A stretch of DNA of 64,000 bases, taken from Leptospira andrefontaineae. Its GTDB lineage: Bacteria; Spirochaetota; Leptospiria; Leptospirales; Leptospiraceae. The DNA is taken from NCBI RefSeq assembly GCF_004770105.1, contig NZ_RQEY01000005.1, positions 1 through 64,000 of the forward strand, in the 5' to 3' direction. The notes under the pieces were generated by a model, which worked only from the letters and a program-made list of their open reading frames with translations, had not been told where the DNA came from and searched no databases. The position numbers and the translations under genes were made by a program. The first letter of the stretch is position 1. Each line of letters starts with the position of its first letter. Positions 30,621 to 41,759 of this stretch are shown piece after piece.

Positions 30621-30646
30621 AAAAGGCTCCAATATGGAGCCTTTTT
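30621..30646. terminator. bidirectional terminator between rhodanese-like lipoprotein and doxX-type gene
   Basis: AAAAGGCTCC and GGAGCCTTTT form a 10-bp stem with loop AATAT, followed by an extra T. Convergent genes end on both sides, and the A-run and T-run serve both strands. Confidence 0.92.
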
Positions 30647-30688
30647 GCGATTTAAATATTAATAATATTTAAATTAAGAAGATTTATC

Positions 30689-31135
30689 TTATAGTGAAGA
30701 AAGGATCGCTAGATCCAAAGAGTAAGCTCCTCCGCCTACGATTGCTAATGCAATTGCAAGTCCGATTGCCAATACTTGGAATTCGTAACCTTCTCCTTTT
30801 TGAGCTCCGAACCAGTTCATGAAAAATCCGTGCTCTCTATGAACGAGTAGGGCCGCTCCAAGCATAATGAGTCCGATTGAAATTGCGGAGAAGCGGGTAA
30901 GTAATCCGAGAACTAAAGCCACTGAACCGAATGATTCACCAATGATAACTAAGAATGCGATGATCCCGGGAAGTCCGGCAGTTTGAGTAAAATAACCGTA
31001 GGTTCCTTTGAATCCGTAACCGCCGAACCAACCCAGTAATTTTTGAGCACCATGTGGGAAGATTACGATCCCTAGGGTCAATCTTAAGACCAGAGGAACG
31101 ATATCGTTGCTGGTTGCTAATAGAGTTTCTAACAT
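30689..31135 (-). CDS. DoxX-family membrane protein
   Basis: The 148-aa product has four membrane helices and typical DoxX blocks: LRLTLGIVIFPHGAQKLLGWFGG near residue 20, GESFGSVALVLGLLTRF and the conserved LVHREHGFFMNW. Family members act in redox or sulfur stress at the inner membrane, but the role here is not defined. GGAAG lies eight bases before the ATG. It is convergent with the rhodanese-like lipoprotein gene, which may be chance. Confidence 0.9.
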   Translation of the reverse strand: MLETLLATSNDIVPLVLRLTLGIVIFPHGAQKLLGWFGGYGFKGTYGYFTQTAGLPGIIAFLVIIGESFGSVALVLGLLTRFSAISIGLIMLGAALLVHREHGFFMNWFGAQKGEGYEFQVLAIGLAIALAIVGGGAYSLDLAILSSL

Positions 31136-31493
31136 TTTGAATACTTCCTTCTATTAATTTAGGAATTAATAGTTTATTATTAAAGTATATTACTTTGAAT
31201 ATGAAGTATTTCTTACAAGTTTTTTTCACCAGGGTCGGCCAAAAATCGGAAAATTTTTCAGGTAGGAACTCCCGCTCCCGAATTTGCCTCCAATAAGCGG
31301 TCAGAAATCGCCAATTTAGCACAAAATTTTCGACTTTTAGATAGGATCAATATATGATTCAATGGCCCAGTTTATTCACCTAAATTTTCGGTAAAATTCA
31401 ATATAACAGAATTAAATCTGTTATTTGTGAGAGTTTGATTCGGGATGGTCCTAAAGATCTTTTAGCGAATTCAAAAAAAGATCAGGAGAGAAG
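31136..31493. other. intergenic region between doxX-type and DUF819 genes
   Basis: The divergent 358-base gap has no credible gene. It holds a GTAGGAACTCC fragment near 31262, resembling the family C element, and an inverted repeat at 31403-31424. Confidence 0.65.
31403..31424. promoter_or_regulatory. inverted repeat, candidate operator upstream of DUF819 gene
   Basis: ATAACAGA and TCTGTTAT are perfect 8-bp arms around ATTAAA, 70 bases before the transporter ATG. The symmetry and position suit a dimeric regulator; none is encoded nearby. Confidence 0.45.
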
Positions 31494-32633
31494 ATGTCGG
31501 AAGTATTCCATTGGATAATCTCTGTATTATTTTTAGGATTTATTCTCGGATTTCCATGGCTTGCAGGAAGTCTTTCTAAGAAGCATAAGTGGCTTGGGTT
31601 TTTAGGTCCTGTCGTTCTATGCTACGCTTCGGGGATCATTTTGGGGAACTTGATCCCAACTGAGTTTTTACCTAAGAAAATCGCAGAAACAATTTCCGAA
31701 ATTTCTATTCCGATAGCGATCCCTTTATTACTGGCTTCTTCTGATTTTGGACGAGGTATCAAAGAGGCAAGGCTTGCATTGTTTTCCTTCTTTCTATCCT
31801 GTATTGCTGTAGCTATCTCATCTGTTTCCGTTGGATTTTTCTTAAGTTCCTTGCATCCAGAATCTTCTAAAATAGGTGGAATGCTTGCAGGTTTGTATAC
31901 GGGAGGAACTCCGAATTCAAATGCAATCGGCTTGGCTTTGGATACTGGAAAGGCAACAATTGCACTCGTAAACACTGTAGATCTTTTAATTGGTGGAACT
32001 TATCTTTTATTTCTACTAAGTTTTTCCAAAAAAGTATATTCGATTTTTCTAAAGCCGGAGATAGCAAGCGGAGAAGAAGGAGAAGTTATTTCGGAAGTCC
32101 AAGTTTCTCCAAAAAATCCTGTTATACGCTTATTGATAGGAGTTTTTCTTTCCATTTTGGGACTTGCTGCTTCTCTTGGAGTTTCCCAAGTGATTTTAGG
32201 AACTTCTTCTGCACCTTTGATCTTACTCGGCATCACTACCTGGGGAATCGGGATCTCATTTTCTAAAAAAGTAAGAAGATTGAATACTTATCCGGTTGGG
32301 TATTATTTTATTCTAATATTCTCTGTAGCCATAGGTTTCCTGGCAGATTTTGGAAGTTTAGTTAAGGGTGCTTCCGGTGTTCTTTTAATCGTGCTTGCAA
32401 CCATGTCGATTGCGATCCTTCTTCATTTACTTTTTGGGATCTTATTTAGAATCCCTGTGGATACTTGGATTATCACTTCTGTTTCCAGTATTTATGGCCC
32501 TGCGTTTGTGCCCTCTGTTGCGGCCGCAATAGGGAATAGAGGTGTGTTGATCTTGGGAATTTTAACTGGGCTCGTCGGTTATGCTGTCGGGAATTATTTA
32601 GGTTTGGCAGTGTATTGGTTCTTGGCGAGATAG
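31494..32633 (+). CDS. DUF819-family membrane protein
   Basis: The 379-aa integral membrane protein has about ten helices. Blocks such as GTPNSNAIGLAL and FGPAFVPSVAAAIGNR-like sequence (IYGPAFVPSVAAAIGNRGVLILG), plus GYAVGNYLGL at the end, match the DUF819 (YjcL-like) family. Family members are thought to be transporters; no substrate can be assigned. The start has AGGAGAGAAG directly upstream. It precedes the cyclase gene by 46 bases. Confidence 0.88.
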   Translation: MSEVFHWIISVLFLGFILGFPWLAGSLSKKHKWLGFLGPVVLCYASGIILGNLIPTEFLPKKIAETISEISIPIAIPLLLASSDFGRGIKEARLALFSFFLSCIAVAISSVSVGFFLSSLHPESSKIGGMLAGLYTGGTPNSNAIGLALDTGKATIALVNTVDLLIGGTYLLFLLSFSKKVYSIFLKPEIASGEEGEVISEVQVSPKNPVIRLLIGVFLSILGLAASLGVSQVILGTSSAPLILLGITTWGIGISFSKKVRRLNTYPVGYYFILIFSVAIGFLADFGSLVKGASGVLLIVLATMSIAILLHLLFGILFRIPVDTWIITSVSSIYGPAFVPSVAAAIGNRGVLILGILTGLVGYAVGNYLGLAVYWFLAR

Positions 32634-32679
32634 GAAAAAGAAAGCTTGCGTTGGATAATTTTCATGATTCTCTTTCCGG

Positions 32680-34047
32680 ATGATTTCACGTTTCAACAGG
32701 TTCATAGATTGGGTACAATTAATCGGAATCACTCAAGGTCTCAATGACCAAGAGATACGCGCCATTCGTACCACTGGATCCACACAGTTCATAATATTTA
32801 TAATCCCAGCTTTTCTAGCGATACCAATTTATTTCACTGAGCCCCCTGAAACACATTTATATTCCTATTCCATGCTCACCATCTTCCTGATTGCTCTTGG
32901 AGTTGCGCGGTACTTACTTACTAAGCGGAGACAAACAGCTGCAGCAGTTATGACACTTGTTGCTCTGAATTTCGAATTTACAGTTCTCACAGTAGCACAA
33001 GCGGATGACCCAGCACCGCTGGGATTTTTGGTCAGTTCTATTTTGCCGTTCCTGATGATTTTGCGAACTCGGACGAAAACTCTTTGGAGCCTTGTAATTC
33101 TTCCGGTCTTTTTTTTCTTAGCCTCTCAATATTATTATAGGGTATTTGGCGGGTCGGCGATATTCGGTCCTCCTAGATGGATTGTGCCTGCAGATTATCT
33201 GATGCCTCCTCTTGTTCTTTTGGTAATAGCTATGATTTCTATTATTTATCAGTTCGTAAAGGCGGTCAACAAAGCTGAGGACAAACTGTCTCAAGAACAC
33301 GCTCAGTCTGAGAAACTTCTGCTTAATATTTTGCCGAGAGAAGTTGCAGATGAATTGAAGCAGAATGGGATCAGTAAACCTCGTCATTTTCCCTCCGCTA
33401 CGGTTTGTTTCACTGATTTTGAAGGATTTACGAAAATTTCCGAATCCCTAGGGCCTAGCGAACTGGTCGCGGAGTTAGATCGATGCTTTTCCTATTTCGA
33501 TAGTTTAATGGATCGATACAAGCTCGAGAAACTCAAGACCATCGGAGATAGTTATATGTTTGTGGGAGGAATTCCAAATAGCAGCTCTACTCATGCTGTG
33601 GACTGTGTTCTTGCAGCTCTCGAGATCCAAGCATTTATGAATCAAATGAAGGAAATTAAAACATCTCAGAATCTTCCATACTGGCAGCTTCGATTGGGAA
33701 TTCATTCAGGAGACTTGGTGGCAGGAGTCATAGGCGAGAAGAAGTTTGCTTATGATGTTTGGAGTGATACTGTAAATACGGCGAGCAGATGTGAATCTTC
33801 GGGTGCCACAGGTAAAATCAATATTTCAGGTGCAACTTATGCGCTCGTCAAAGATTTCTTTGATTGCGAGTATCGTGGCCAAATTGCTGCAAAGCATAAG
33901 GGTAATATTGATATGTATTTTGTTCAAGGACTCTTGCCTGAATTGCATAGGGCAGGGGAGCCAAGGGTCCCAAACTCCGAATTCGAAAAACGTTACGCGG
34001 CTTTGCTATCGGGCGCAGAAAAGGCTGAAGTCGGAAATGCCGGCTAA
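32680..34047 (+). CDS. membrane adenylate cyclase, class III
   Basis: The 455-aa protein has six hydrophobic segments (about 36-193), a short signalling helix and a class III cyclase domain from about 235. Metal-binding aspartates are Asp246 (FTDFEGF) and Asp290 (IGDSYM). The purine-selecting residues are Lys286 (KLKTIGD) and Asp359 (YDVWSD), the pair expected for ATP rather than GTP, and the transition-state Asn366 and Arg370 (VNTASR) are present. It should make cAMP as a homodimer. The start has no good Shine-Dalgarno sequence. It follows the DUF819 gene and is convergent with ruvA. Confidence 0.92.
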   Translation: MISRFNRFIDWVQLIGITQGLNDQEIRAIRTTGSTQFIIFIIPAFLAIPIYFTEPPETHLYSYSMLTIFLIALGVARYLLTKRRQTAAAVMTLVALNFEFTVLTVAQADDPAPLGFLVSSILPFLMILRTRTKTLWSLVILPVFFFLASQYYYRVFGGSAIFGPPRWIVPADYLMPPLVLLVIAMISIIYQFVKAVNKAEDKLSQEHAQSEKLLLNILPREVADELKQNGISKPRHFPSATVCFTDFEGFTKISESLGPSELVAELDRCFSYFDSLMDRYKLEKLKTIGDSYMFVGGIPNSSSTHAVDCVLAALEIQAFMNQMKEIKTSQNLPYWQLRLGIHSGDLVAGVIGEKKFAYDVWSDTVNTASRCESSGATGKINISGATYALVKDFFDCEYRGQIAAKHKGNIDMYFVQGLLPELHRAGEPRVPNSEFEKRYAALLSGAEKAEVGNAG

Positions 34048-34093
34048 TGGGAATTTGGTTCAATTTGTTGGAATTTCAACAAGCAGGATTTAT

Positions 34094-34729
<636 letters not shown>

Positions 34730-34740
34730 GTCGGGAAAGT

Positions 34741-35721
34741 TTAAAAAGTGATGCCTGCGGAGGCAATCATTTCCACAAATCCGAAGTTTTGAGTGGCTCT
34801 ATCTTTAGATTTACCGTTTGTATAGATGCTTGTTAGATCTATATATCCACCTTTTGCTCCGAATTCAAAGAAGAAGGATTTGAATAAATCGATCCTAACT
34901 GCTGAATATCCGGAGACTCCGTATCCAGAAAGGTGGAATCTATTATTATGGCCTTCTCCGAAAAGTCTCACATCACTTCTGCAAACAACAGGTCCAGCTC
35001 CGACGGAACCTACTAAACTAAATGCATTCTCTCCATTTGGAGAAACCCAGAGGGGCGCTACGTAACCGAGATCAACAAATAGATAATTGAGTCCGTCAGT
35101 ATGTTCGAATTTCAAGAAATCCGGAGAAATATTGACCGTCTCTCCTCCATGATATCCCGCGAATTGATTTATATTATTCGGAAATAATAATGCATAAGGA
35201 GCAGACTCGAAAGAAGTATGAAGCCTTGCCCATTCTATCGCATTAGGATCTATATATCCGCTGATGCTTGCTGCCTGCCCTCTGGACATTACATATTTCA
35301 TATGATCTTGCCCAAATGCGATGAACAGATTGTCAGTGAGATAGTATGTAAGTTTGAAATTATACTGAGGGATTTCCCAGAGAGAAGGATTCAAATATAC
35401 ATCCGTAGAGAATCTTTCCGGTTTGTCCCTAGCAACCACATCCTTTAATGTAAAAGAATATCCAGGCCCTTTGAAGTTGATATCACTTTGGGTATAAGAA
35501 TCTCTATTATATCCCCATTGGAAGGACCAGCGACCTTTTCTTTGGTCAACTCTCCTTTCTTCTTTTTTAACCTGTTCAGGCTGAGCAGTCCCTTTTGCCT
35601 GTGCAAGTTGTAATGGAGTAAGTTTTTCTTCTCCTCCTACGGCAAATAGGGAAGTGGAGAAGGTCAGTAGTATTAAGATAATATAATGGACGAAAGATGA
35701 CGATTTAGTTTCGGATCTCAT
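34741..35721 (-). CDS. probable outer membrane beta-barrel protein
   Basis: I start at the ATG at 35721, after which residues about 10-30 form a signal peptide ending near LFA-VGGEE; the longer frame begins at a GTG at 35784 and adds 21 residues without recognisable features. A charged linker (about 35-60) leads to a strand-rich region with alternating aromatic residues ([30 protein letters not shown]) and a last strand ending MIASAGITF, the aromatic end typical of outer membrane proteins. No family is recognised. GGAGG lies 13 bases from this ATG, which is rather far. Confidence 0.75.
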   Translation of the reverse strand: MRSETKSSSFVHYIILILLTFSTSLFAVGGEEKLTPLQLAQAKGTAQPEQVKKEERRVDQRKGRWSFQWGYNRDSYTQSDINFKGPGYSFTLKDVVARDKPERFSTDVYLNPSLWEIPQYNFKLTYYLTDNLFIAFGQDHMKYVMSRGQAASISGYIDPNAIEWARLHTSFESAPYALLFPNNINQFAGYHGGETVNISPDFLKFEHTDGLNYLFVDLGYVAPLWVSPNGENAFSLVGSVGAGPVVCRSDVRLFGEGHNNRFHLSGYGVSGYSAVRIDLFKSFFFEFGAKGGYIDLTSIYTNGKSKDRATQNFGFVEMIASAGITF

Positions 35722-35813
35722 TTTGGACGGAAGCCTCCAGGACACAGTTCTATGCCAGAATTCAGGAATAGTTCCGGGAGGCACCTTTTTTTCTTAAGAT
35801 AGAAATTTCCAAA

Positions 35814-36920
35814 TCATTCCAAGTCTATCCCGCTTCCGATAGTCCACGGTACAATTTTGACCCCATCCTTAGTTCCCCAGGAAATTCCGTCGGATGGAGG
35901 ATTGATCCCTTTTGTATCTGGAGAATTAGGGAAGGATAATCTTTGTTTGAGGTCCAACACAGGTTCCTTAGGTAGATCATCTCCTAAAGGGAATGTCCCC
36001 CAATGGATAGGAGCGAATGATTTTGCATTTAGGTCCTTAGTCGCCATCAAAGCTTCCTCGGGTCCGATATGCGCATATTTCATAAACCATCTAGGCTTAT
36101 AAGCTCCGATAGGAAGAAGTGCAAGATCGACAGGTTTTCCTAAACGTTCCGAGATATTTTTGAAATGTGAAGAATATCCGGTATCCCCCGCAAAGTAGAT
36201 GATCTTTCCCTGAGCTTCTAAGGAATAACTTCCCCAGAAGTATTGGTTCGTATCTGAGATTCCCATTCTGCTCCAATGATGCGCAGGAAGGAATGTGATC
36301 TTTACGGATTCTTTAGTGGTAACTTGGTCCAACTCTTGGGAAACTGTAGATCCTAAATTTTCTTCTTCCGAAAATGATTTCATTCCGGAGGGAAGAAGTA
36401 TCTGCAAGTTCGGATTTTTACTTCTCAAGTAGCGTAATGTATCTCGGTCCAAATGGTCTCTATGAGCATGACTTACTACTACAAAGTCCACCGGAGGAAG
36501 ATCCTCTTTTGGAATTGGAAGTTTGACTAGTCTTGTGACCAGAATAGGAGCCTCAAAGATAGGATCTGTTAGAACGTTTACCGTTTTTCCATTTTTTGTA
36601 GAAGAGATCCAAACTGTGGCATGTCCGAACCATACCACTCTTACTTTTCCCTCCGGAGCGACTAGGTCTTTAGAGTTTCTTTCCAATACTGTAGGAAGTT
36701 CTTCGGTGAGACCTTCTACTGCAGGCGGATCTTTAGGTCCCCAGAGCTTCCAACGTAATATGGCCAAGGGGGACTTTCCCTGTAATTCTTCATCCGGATC
36801 TAAATTATGATATCTACCTTCTTTATAACTGGGGGACTTTACCCTCTCTGGATCCAATGGAAAACAATAGAAAAATGAAATTGCGAGTAAGAGAGTCGCG
36901 GAATGGAATATTAAACTCAT
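35814..36920 (-). CDS. metallo-beta-lactamase-fold lipoprotein, NAPE-PLD/UlaG-like
   Basis: The ATG at 36920 gives a lipoprotein signal with lipobox SFFYC (Cys19) and a 368-aa product; upstream ATG/GTG starts (to 37028) add a basic stretch with no signal logic. The fold is shown by VWFGHATVWIS, LTDPIF, SHAHRDHLD (HxHxDH metal site), YFAGDTGYS and IHWGTFPLG. Family relatives hydrolyse N-acyl-phosphatidylethanolamine or cyclic phosphodiesters; the substrate here is open. The order of motifs and the region LRWKLWGPKDPP match the NAPE-PLD group. Its likely location is a membrane surface, unusual for this fold. It diverges from the desaturase gene. Confidence 0.85.
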   Translation of the reverse strand: MSLIFHSATLLLAISFFYCFPLDPERVKSPSYKEGRYHNLDPDEELQGKSPLAILRWKLWGPKDPPAVEGLTEELPTVLERNSKDLVAPEGKVRVVWFGHATVWISSTKNGKTVNVLTDPIFEAPILVTRLVKLPIPKEDLPPVDFVVVSHAHRDHLDRDTLRYLRSKNPNLQILLPSGMKSFSEEENLGSTVSQELDQVTTKESVKITFLPAHHWSRMGISDTNQYFWGSYSLEAQGKIIYFAGDTGYSSHFKNISERLGKPVDLALLPIGAYKPRWFMKYAHIGPEEALMATKDLNAKSFAPIHWGTFPLGDDLPKEPVLDLKQRLSFPNSPDTKGINPPSDGISWGTKDGVKIVPWTIGSGIDLE

Positions 36921-37113
36921 ATTGTTGTTTTGGACCTCTTGTAACATTTTTGGAGCCGAATTTTTTCTAAAAGAATAGAACCTATTCAATTTATTTCTAT
37001 TCTTCGGAACCGCATAAGATCGAACCATTTTTTTTTCAAACCGACCGATGTCGCCAGGCCTCAGTTCAGCAGGTTGCTTGCAGAAAATTCGGCTCTAATC
37101 CGTTCTATCCTAA

Positions 37114-38055
37114 ATGGAAGCTTCTATACAGATCAGGGACCTACCATTTGCGAAAAATAGAATACTTTCGCTTACGGTCCTATTTTTATTTATCAGCTTC
37201 CATTTTTTGTTACCAGTGGGTCTATTATTAAGTAGTTTTCCCAATTGGGCAGCTTGGGTTTTTGCCGCAGCTTTGGGGCCGGTGTCTTATACTTTTTGGA
37301 ATTTGATCCATGAAAGTATTCATGGGAACTTTTCGAACGAAAGAAAGCAGAATCATTTTTGGGGAAGATTTCTTTGTATCGTGTTCGGGGCTCCATATTC
37401 GGTTCTGAAATGTAGTCATCTGATGCATCATAAGTTCAACAGAGAACCTGGTGATCGGATCGAATTTTATGATCCAAATTCTCGAAAGCCTAGATGGTTT
37501 CAGAGTTTGAATTATTATTTCAGAATTACTGTGGCGACTTACATTTTTGAAGTAGGTTCAGGGCTTTTACTTTCTCTGCCTTCTCGTTGGACAAGGCAGA
37601 CAGTGGATCGATTCATCGAGTATCCTATTGAGGAAGGTTTTTTTAAATGGATCTATCGTCCTGAAATTTTGGAAGAATTAAGAAAGGATATATTATGGAT
37701 TTTGATCTTCTATATTCCTTCTTTTTGGTTGTTCGGAAGTAATTGGCCTTTGTTGGTATTCCTACTTTTAAGCAGGTCCTTTTTTATATCATTTTTCGAT
37801 AATGCGTATCATTACGGGAAAGAAATTAATGATAAAAATTCGGCCTTTAATTTAACTCTACCGAAAACGGTAAGTGCGTTTTTTTTACATTTTAATTATC
37901 ATAGGATTCATCATAGATTCCCGGGTTGTTCTTGGGATCGATTACCGAAACAAATGGAGGTTTGCGGAGAAACCTGGGACAAAAGTTTTATTAAACAAGC
38001 ATGGAGCCAATGGGGCGGGCTCTTAGAACCTTTGGATGGAAAAATTTCTAAATAA
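37114..38055 (+). CDS. fatty acid desaturase family protein
   Basis: The 313-aa membrane protein has three histidine clusters: HESIHGN (66-72), HLMHHKFN (102-109) and [11 protein letters not shown] (about 263-273). They bind the diiron centre of desaturases or hydroxylases. Four hydrophobic stretches fit the family topology. Candidate substrates are membrane acyl chains or carotenoid-like lipids. It precedes the RND pump gene by 11 bases, suggesting one transcript, perhaps in envelope lipid homeostasis (inference). Confidence 0.87.
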   Translation: MEASIQIRDLPFAKNRILSLTVLFLFISFHFLLPVGLLLSSFPNWAAWVFAAALGPVSYTFWNLIHESIHGNFSNERKQNHFWGRFLCIVFGAPYSVLKCSHLMHHKFNREPGDRIEFYDPNSRKPRWFQSLNYYFRITVATYIFEVGSGLLLSLPSRWTRQTVDRFIEYPIEEGFFKWIYRPEILEELRKDILWILIFYIPSFWLFGSNWPLLVFLLLSRSFFISFFDNAYHYGKEINDKNSAFNLTLPKTVSAFFLHFNYHRIHHRFPGCSWDRLPKQMEVCGETWDKSFIKQAWSQWGGLLEPLDGKISK

Positions 38056-38066
38056 AAAGAAAACAT

Positions 38067-41000
38067 ATGAGAACGATAATACAATCTTTCATTCACAATA
38101 GACTCTTCATGTATTTGGGAGTCATATTCATTGTTGCCGCGGGGGGAATGTCACTTTGCGGTTTGCGCAGAGATGCTTTCCCGAATGTGGATATGAAGCA
38201 GCTCGTGATTACCACAAAATTCCCGGGAGCTTCTCCTGCGGACGTGGAATTACGGGTAACGTATCCGATCGAGGAAAAGATCAAGGAGATAGACGGTATA
38301 GATGAGATCCGTTCCTTCTCCCGTAACTCCGTTTCCGATATAGATGTTCGTGTAAGCTTAGAGGAGAAAAATCCTGAAAAAGTTTTGGATGAGATCCGAA
38401 GAGCGGTAGACAATGCTATCTCCGATTTTCCTCCTCAGGTAACTGAAAAACCTAAAATTACGGAAAGAAAATCAGGTTCATTCCCGATCATGGACTTCTC
38501 CGTTTATGGCGGTAAGGACGAGATTGAACTTCATACAATCGCTGAATTTATAGAACTGGAATTGGAAAAGATCCCGGGAATCGCTAGAGTAGATGTATTC
38601 GGAAAACGTGATAGAGAATGGCATATACTTGTAAATGCAGACAGATTGAAACAATACCAATTGGATCTTTCCGATATCACAAGAACGATCCGCACTCGTA
38701 ACATCAATCTTCCTGCCGGTTCCGTGGATTCTGAGAATGCATTTGATCTTAGGATAGACGGAGAATTTAAAAATCCTTCCGAGATCGGAAAAATCCCGGT
38801 TCGAACCAATGATATATTTTCCACTGTTCGTATCGGTAATCTGGCAAGGGTTGAAGATACATTCGAATATCCTAGGTTCCTTGCGATTGCAAATGGGCAG
38901 CAGGGTTTGGTTCTTTCCGTTATTAAAAAGGAAAGAGCGGATGCAATTGAAGTTGCAGATAATGTCCAGGCTCGATTAAAGGAACTTGAAAAAATTTATC
39001 CTGAAAGTATTAAAACATTCAAATTAAACGATGAAGCAAAAAGAACCAAGAATAGATTGAACGTGGTTTCTTCCAATGCTCTCATCGGGTTCTTGATCGT
39101 TTTCGGGATCTTGTTTTTATTCTTAGATTTCAGAACTGCAACTCTGACCTCTATGTCATTGCCTCTTTCGATGTTAATGACATTCGCAGCACTTCCTTTC
39201 TTTGATGTTTCCTTCAATATGATCTCTATGATGGGACTTATCATTTCCCTCGGGATGCTCGTGGATAACTCCATCGTAATTTCGGAAAATATCTATACCT
39301 ATCTAGGCGAGAAAATGGACAAAACATCCGCTGCCTTGAAAGGAACCACTGAGATGTTGGTCCCGATCTTCGGATCTTATCTCACTACCGTGGCCGCATT
39401 CCTCCCTATGTTATTCATGGCGGGGATCATGGGAAAATTTATTTGGCAGATCCCGCTCGTGGTAATCATCGCATTGACTGCGAGTTTGATTGAGTCTTTC
39501 TTATTTCTTCCGGCGAGAATTGCAGCATTTGCAAAAACTCCGGATGAATTGAAGAGGACTTCCAAGTTCAGAAAATCCTTGGATGCATTCTTTGCAAGAA
39601 TGGAGGAAAGGTTTGCAGACTTTGTGGCTTTTACGATCCGAAATCGAAACAAGTCCTTCTTTGCGATCATACTGATAGTGATGGGCTCCTGTGGAGTAAT
39701 GTCCCAGATGGACTTTATACTTTTCCCGAAAGAGGATATCGAGATCTTCCTGATCAAAGCAGAGTTTCCTCCTTCTTCTCGTATCTTCCAAACTAGAGAT
39801 AAGATGAAGTATATGGAAGAGATCTTGAAGAAGATTCCAAAAGAAGAATTGGTGAGTTATTCCACTAAGATTGGTGTACAACAAACGGATCCGGATGATC
39901 CGCTTTCCAGATTCGGAGAGAACTTGGGAGTGATCATGGTATATCTCACTCCAGAATCTAAAAGGGTGAGAAAAGCCTCCGAAATATTAGCCTCCATCGA
40001 GGATGATATCCGGAAAACTCCGGGACTTTCAGATGTATATTTGGAAGAAATGGCGATGGCACCTCCGATCGGAGCACCTATCACGATCGGTGTATTAGGA
40101 AAAGATTATGAAGTCCTTAAGAAAGTTTCCGCTGATCTGCAATCCTTCTTAAAAGGAATTAAAGGTGTTCATTCTGTTCGAGATGATTATCGTAATGGAC
40201 GAAAACAGATGTACATCCAGCTCGACGAGGGACTGGAAAGTTTTACTGGAGTGTCTACCTTCTCCGCCGCAAATATGCTTAGAACAGCATACGATGGAGA
40301 AAGAGCAGGTAATGTTCGCCAAGGTAAAACCAAAATTTATCTGAGAGTAATGTATGATAAGAACTTCCGTAAAAATCCGGAAGAAGTCAAAAGTATTCCT
40401 CTTAGGAACAAGGCTGGAAATATTACCAACCTGGCAAAAATTTCCAGAATGGATCTAAAAGATTCCCCTGAATTACTTTCTCATAGGGATTTTGAAAGAG
40501 CTGTCACTGTGAATGCTGATATCAAGATCGAAACAGGTATGACTTCGAGAGAAGCAAACCAAAAGGTAATCGACGAGTTCAAACCTTTGATCGAAAGACA
40601 ATATCCTGGAGTTTCCATCGTATTCGGAGGAGAGGAGAAAGACACGCAAAGATCTATGGCCTCTCTCGGAAAAGCAGGACTCATTGCGTTACTCGGGATC
40701 TTTATCATTCTTGCATTAACTTTGCAGAATGTTGTAAGGCCTATACTGATCTTGAGCACAATACCTCTTGGATTTGTGGGGATCGTAGCGGGTTTTGTAT
40801 TATCCGGAAAAGCATTCAGCTTCTTAGCTATGATCGGTATCATTGGACTCGCCGGAGTTTTGGTAAACGCATCCATCGTGCTTGTGGATTGTATAGATTC
40901 TATACGCAAATCTTCCAATGCACCTTTGGATGAGATCTTACTCGAAGCGAGCCGCAGAAGGTTCCGCCCAATCTTGCTGACTACATTGACTACCGTTGCG

Positions 41001-41192
41001 GGACTTCTTCCTACAGCGTATAGTGTGGGTGGATCGGATCCGGTATTGATCCCTATGACATTAGCATTAGGTTGGGGACTTGGCTTCGGAACTCTGGGAA
41101 GTTTACTCTATGTTCCTGTAACACTTTCGGTGTTTTCAAATTTGAGAGCAAAGTTAGGATTTAAAACAAAGCCTGAGCCTAAGCATCATTAA
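38067..41192 (+). CDS. RND-family efflux pump, AcrB-like
   Basis: The 1041-aa protein has the standard RND layout of 12 helices with two large periplasmic loops. Visible blocks are [29 protein letters not shown]-type helix 4 ([14 protein letters not shown]) and the repeated half ([40 protein letters not shown]). The helix 4 pair is Asp-Asn rather than Asp-Asp, as in many non-AcrB members. No membrane fusion protein gene is adjacent; the gene pairs with a desaturase gene 11 bases upstream. The substrate is unknown. Confidence 0.95.
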   Translation: MRTIIQSFIHNRLFMYLGVIFIVAAGGMSLCGLRRDAFPNVDMKQLVITTKFPGASPADVELRVTYPIEEKIKEIDGIDEIRSFSRNSVSDIDVRVSLEEKNPEKVLDEIRRAVDNAISDFPPQVTEKPKITERKSGSFPIMDFSVYGGKDEIELHTIAEFIELELEKIPGIARVDVFGKRDREWHILVNADRLKQYQLDLSDITRTIRTRNINLPAGSVDSENAFDLRIDGEFKNPSEIGKIPVRTNDIFSTVRIGNLARVEDTFEYPRFLAIANGQQGLVLSVIKKERADAIEVADNVQARLKELEKIYPESIKTFKLNDEAKRTKNRLNVVSSNALIGFLIVFGILFLFLDFRTATLTSMSLPLSMLMTFAALPFFDVSFNMISMMGLIISLGMLVDNSIVISENIYTYLGEKMDKTSAALKGTTEMLVPIFGSYLTTVAAFLPMLFMAGIMGKFIWQIPLVVIIALTASLIESFLFLPARIAAFAKTPDELKRTSKFRKSLDAFFARMEERFADFVAFTIRNRNKSFFAIILIVMGSCGVMSQMDFILFPKEDIEIFLIKAEFPPSSRIFQTRDKMKYMEEILKKIPKEELVSYSTKIGVQQTDPDDPLSRFGENLGVIMVYLTPESKRVRKASEILASIEDDIRKTPGLSDVYLEEMAMAPPIGAPITIGVLGKDYEVLKKVSADLQSFLKGIKGVHSVRDDYRNGRKQMYIQLDEGLESFTGVSTFSAANMLRTAYDGERAGNVRQGKTKIYLRVMYDKNFRKNPEEVKSIPLRNKAGNITNLAKISRMDLKDSPELLSHRDFERAVTVNADIKIETGMTSREANQKVIDEFKPLIERQYPGVSIVFGGEEKDTQRSMASLGKAGLIALLGIFIILALTLQNVVRPILILSTIPLGFVGIVAGFVLSGKAFSFLAMIGIIGLAGVLVNASIVLVDCIDSIRKSSNAPLDEILLEASRRRFRPILLTTLTTVAGLLPTAYSVGGSDPVLIPMTLALGWGLGFGTLGSLLYVPVTLSVFSNLRAKLGFKTKPEPKHH

Positions 41193-41202
41193 TAAAAAGG
41201 AG

Positions 41203-41315
41203 CACAGAGTTTTTTCACGCTAAGGCGCTAAGAAAAGAAGATATAGTTTGCCAAATTACAAAAACCTCTTCTAAACTTTGCGGCTTTGCGTGAGCCTTGC
41301 CTCCGTGTTCTCTGT
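41203..41315. repeat. family B palindromic repeat, copy 3 (most complete)
   Basis: Left side ACAGAG plus CACGCTAAGGCGCTAAG (to about 41233) is mirrored by CTTTGCGGCTTTGCGTGAG and CTCTGT (41276-41315). The outer 6-bp arms and the inner 17-base arms are separated by about 45 AT-rich bases. It lies between the RND stop and the remnant of a nucleotidyltransferase gene. Confidence 0.75.
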
Positions 41316-41330
41316 ATGAAACTTTTAGAC

Positions 41331-41483
41331 TTAAAGTTTATTCTGTTCTTCAAAAATTGCTTCGAGTTCTGCGATCGCTTCAAAGTCTTTCGGACGACCG
41401 CTTGCTTTTTTAAGCTCAATCAATTTTTTCAATCCGATACCAGCGTTTTCGAGTAACTCAAGGATCTTCTCAAATTTTGTCAT
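41331..41483 (-). pseudogene. internally deleted nucleotidyltransferase remnant
   Basis: A 50-codon frame runs from an ATG at 41483 to TAA at 41331. Its start (MTKFEKILELLENAGI) looks like the first helix of a small nucleotidyltransferase-type protein, and its end (LKKLIELKKASGRPKDFEAI, then AELEAI) looks like the C-terminus of the same family. The region between, which would hold the catalytic GG and DxD motifs, is missing, though the frame is kept. It overlaps the preceding small gene by ATGA, the normal arrangement of this gene pair. It is probably inactive, or a short derived protein. Family assignment is from memory of the C-terminal motif. Confidence 0.6.
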
Positions 41484-41662
41484 TTATGAGATTGCATCCA
41501 TTTCTTTCCGGCTCGTTTCACTTCTTCGGCAACTAGTTGGAGTTCCTCTAATTTCCGAATACGTTCAGTCGGGGTTAACTTTAGATTCTCTCGGATTAAG
41601 GTTCTATCTATATCTTTCTTATACAGATTTATAATTTCTTGGATGGAATCTTTCTCGGACAT
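41480..41662 (-). CDS. small conserved helical protein, partner of the nucleotidyltransferase remnant
   Basis: The 60-aa product has the pattern IIxLYKKDIDRTLIRENLKL, then LTPTERIRKLEELQLVAEEVK. This is a short family usually encoded directly upstream of a nucleotidyltransferase-like gene, and it resembles the small member of toxin-antitoxin-like pairs. Its stop overlaps the ATG of the downstream remnant (ATGA). Here the partner has lost its core, so the gene may be a left-over of a decayed pair. Pair function is inferred. Confidence 0.7.
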   Translation of the reverse strand: MSEKDSIQEIINLYKKDIDRTLIRENLKLTPTERIRKLEELQLVAEEVKRAGKKWMQSHK

Positions 41663-41759
41663 AGGAAACTTTATCCTTAAGATACCTTAGGATATAGACT
41701 GGAAAAGCCTTTTTTAATTCTCTTGCCTCCGTGTCCGGTCGGATCAATCTGTCCAGAAA

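Noticed and set aside
34065..34082. Terminator between adenylate cyclase and ruvA
   Set aside because: TTGTTG-GAATTT-CAACAA is only a 6-bp AT-rich stem without a T-run; too weak to call.
36921..37028. N-terminal extension of the metallo-beta-lactamase-fold lipoprotein
   Set aside because: It adds a basic stretch before a complete lipoprotein signal with lipobox SFFYC; the internal ATG at 36920 explains the sequence better.
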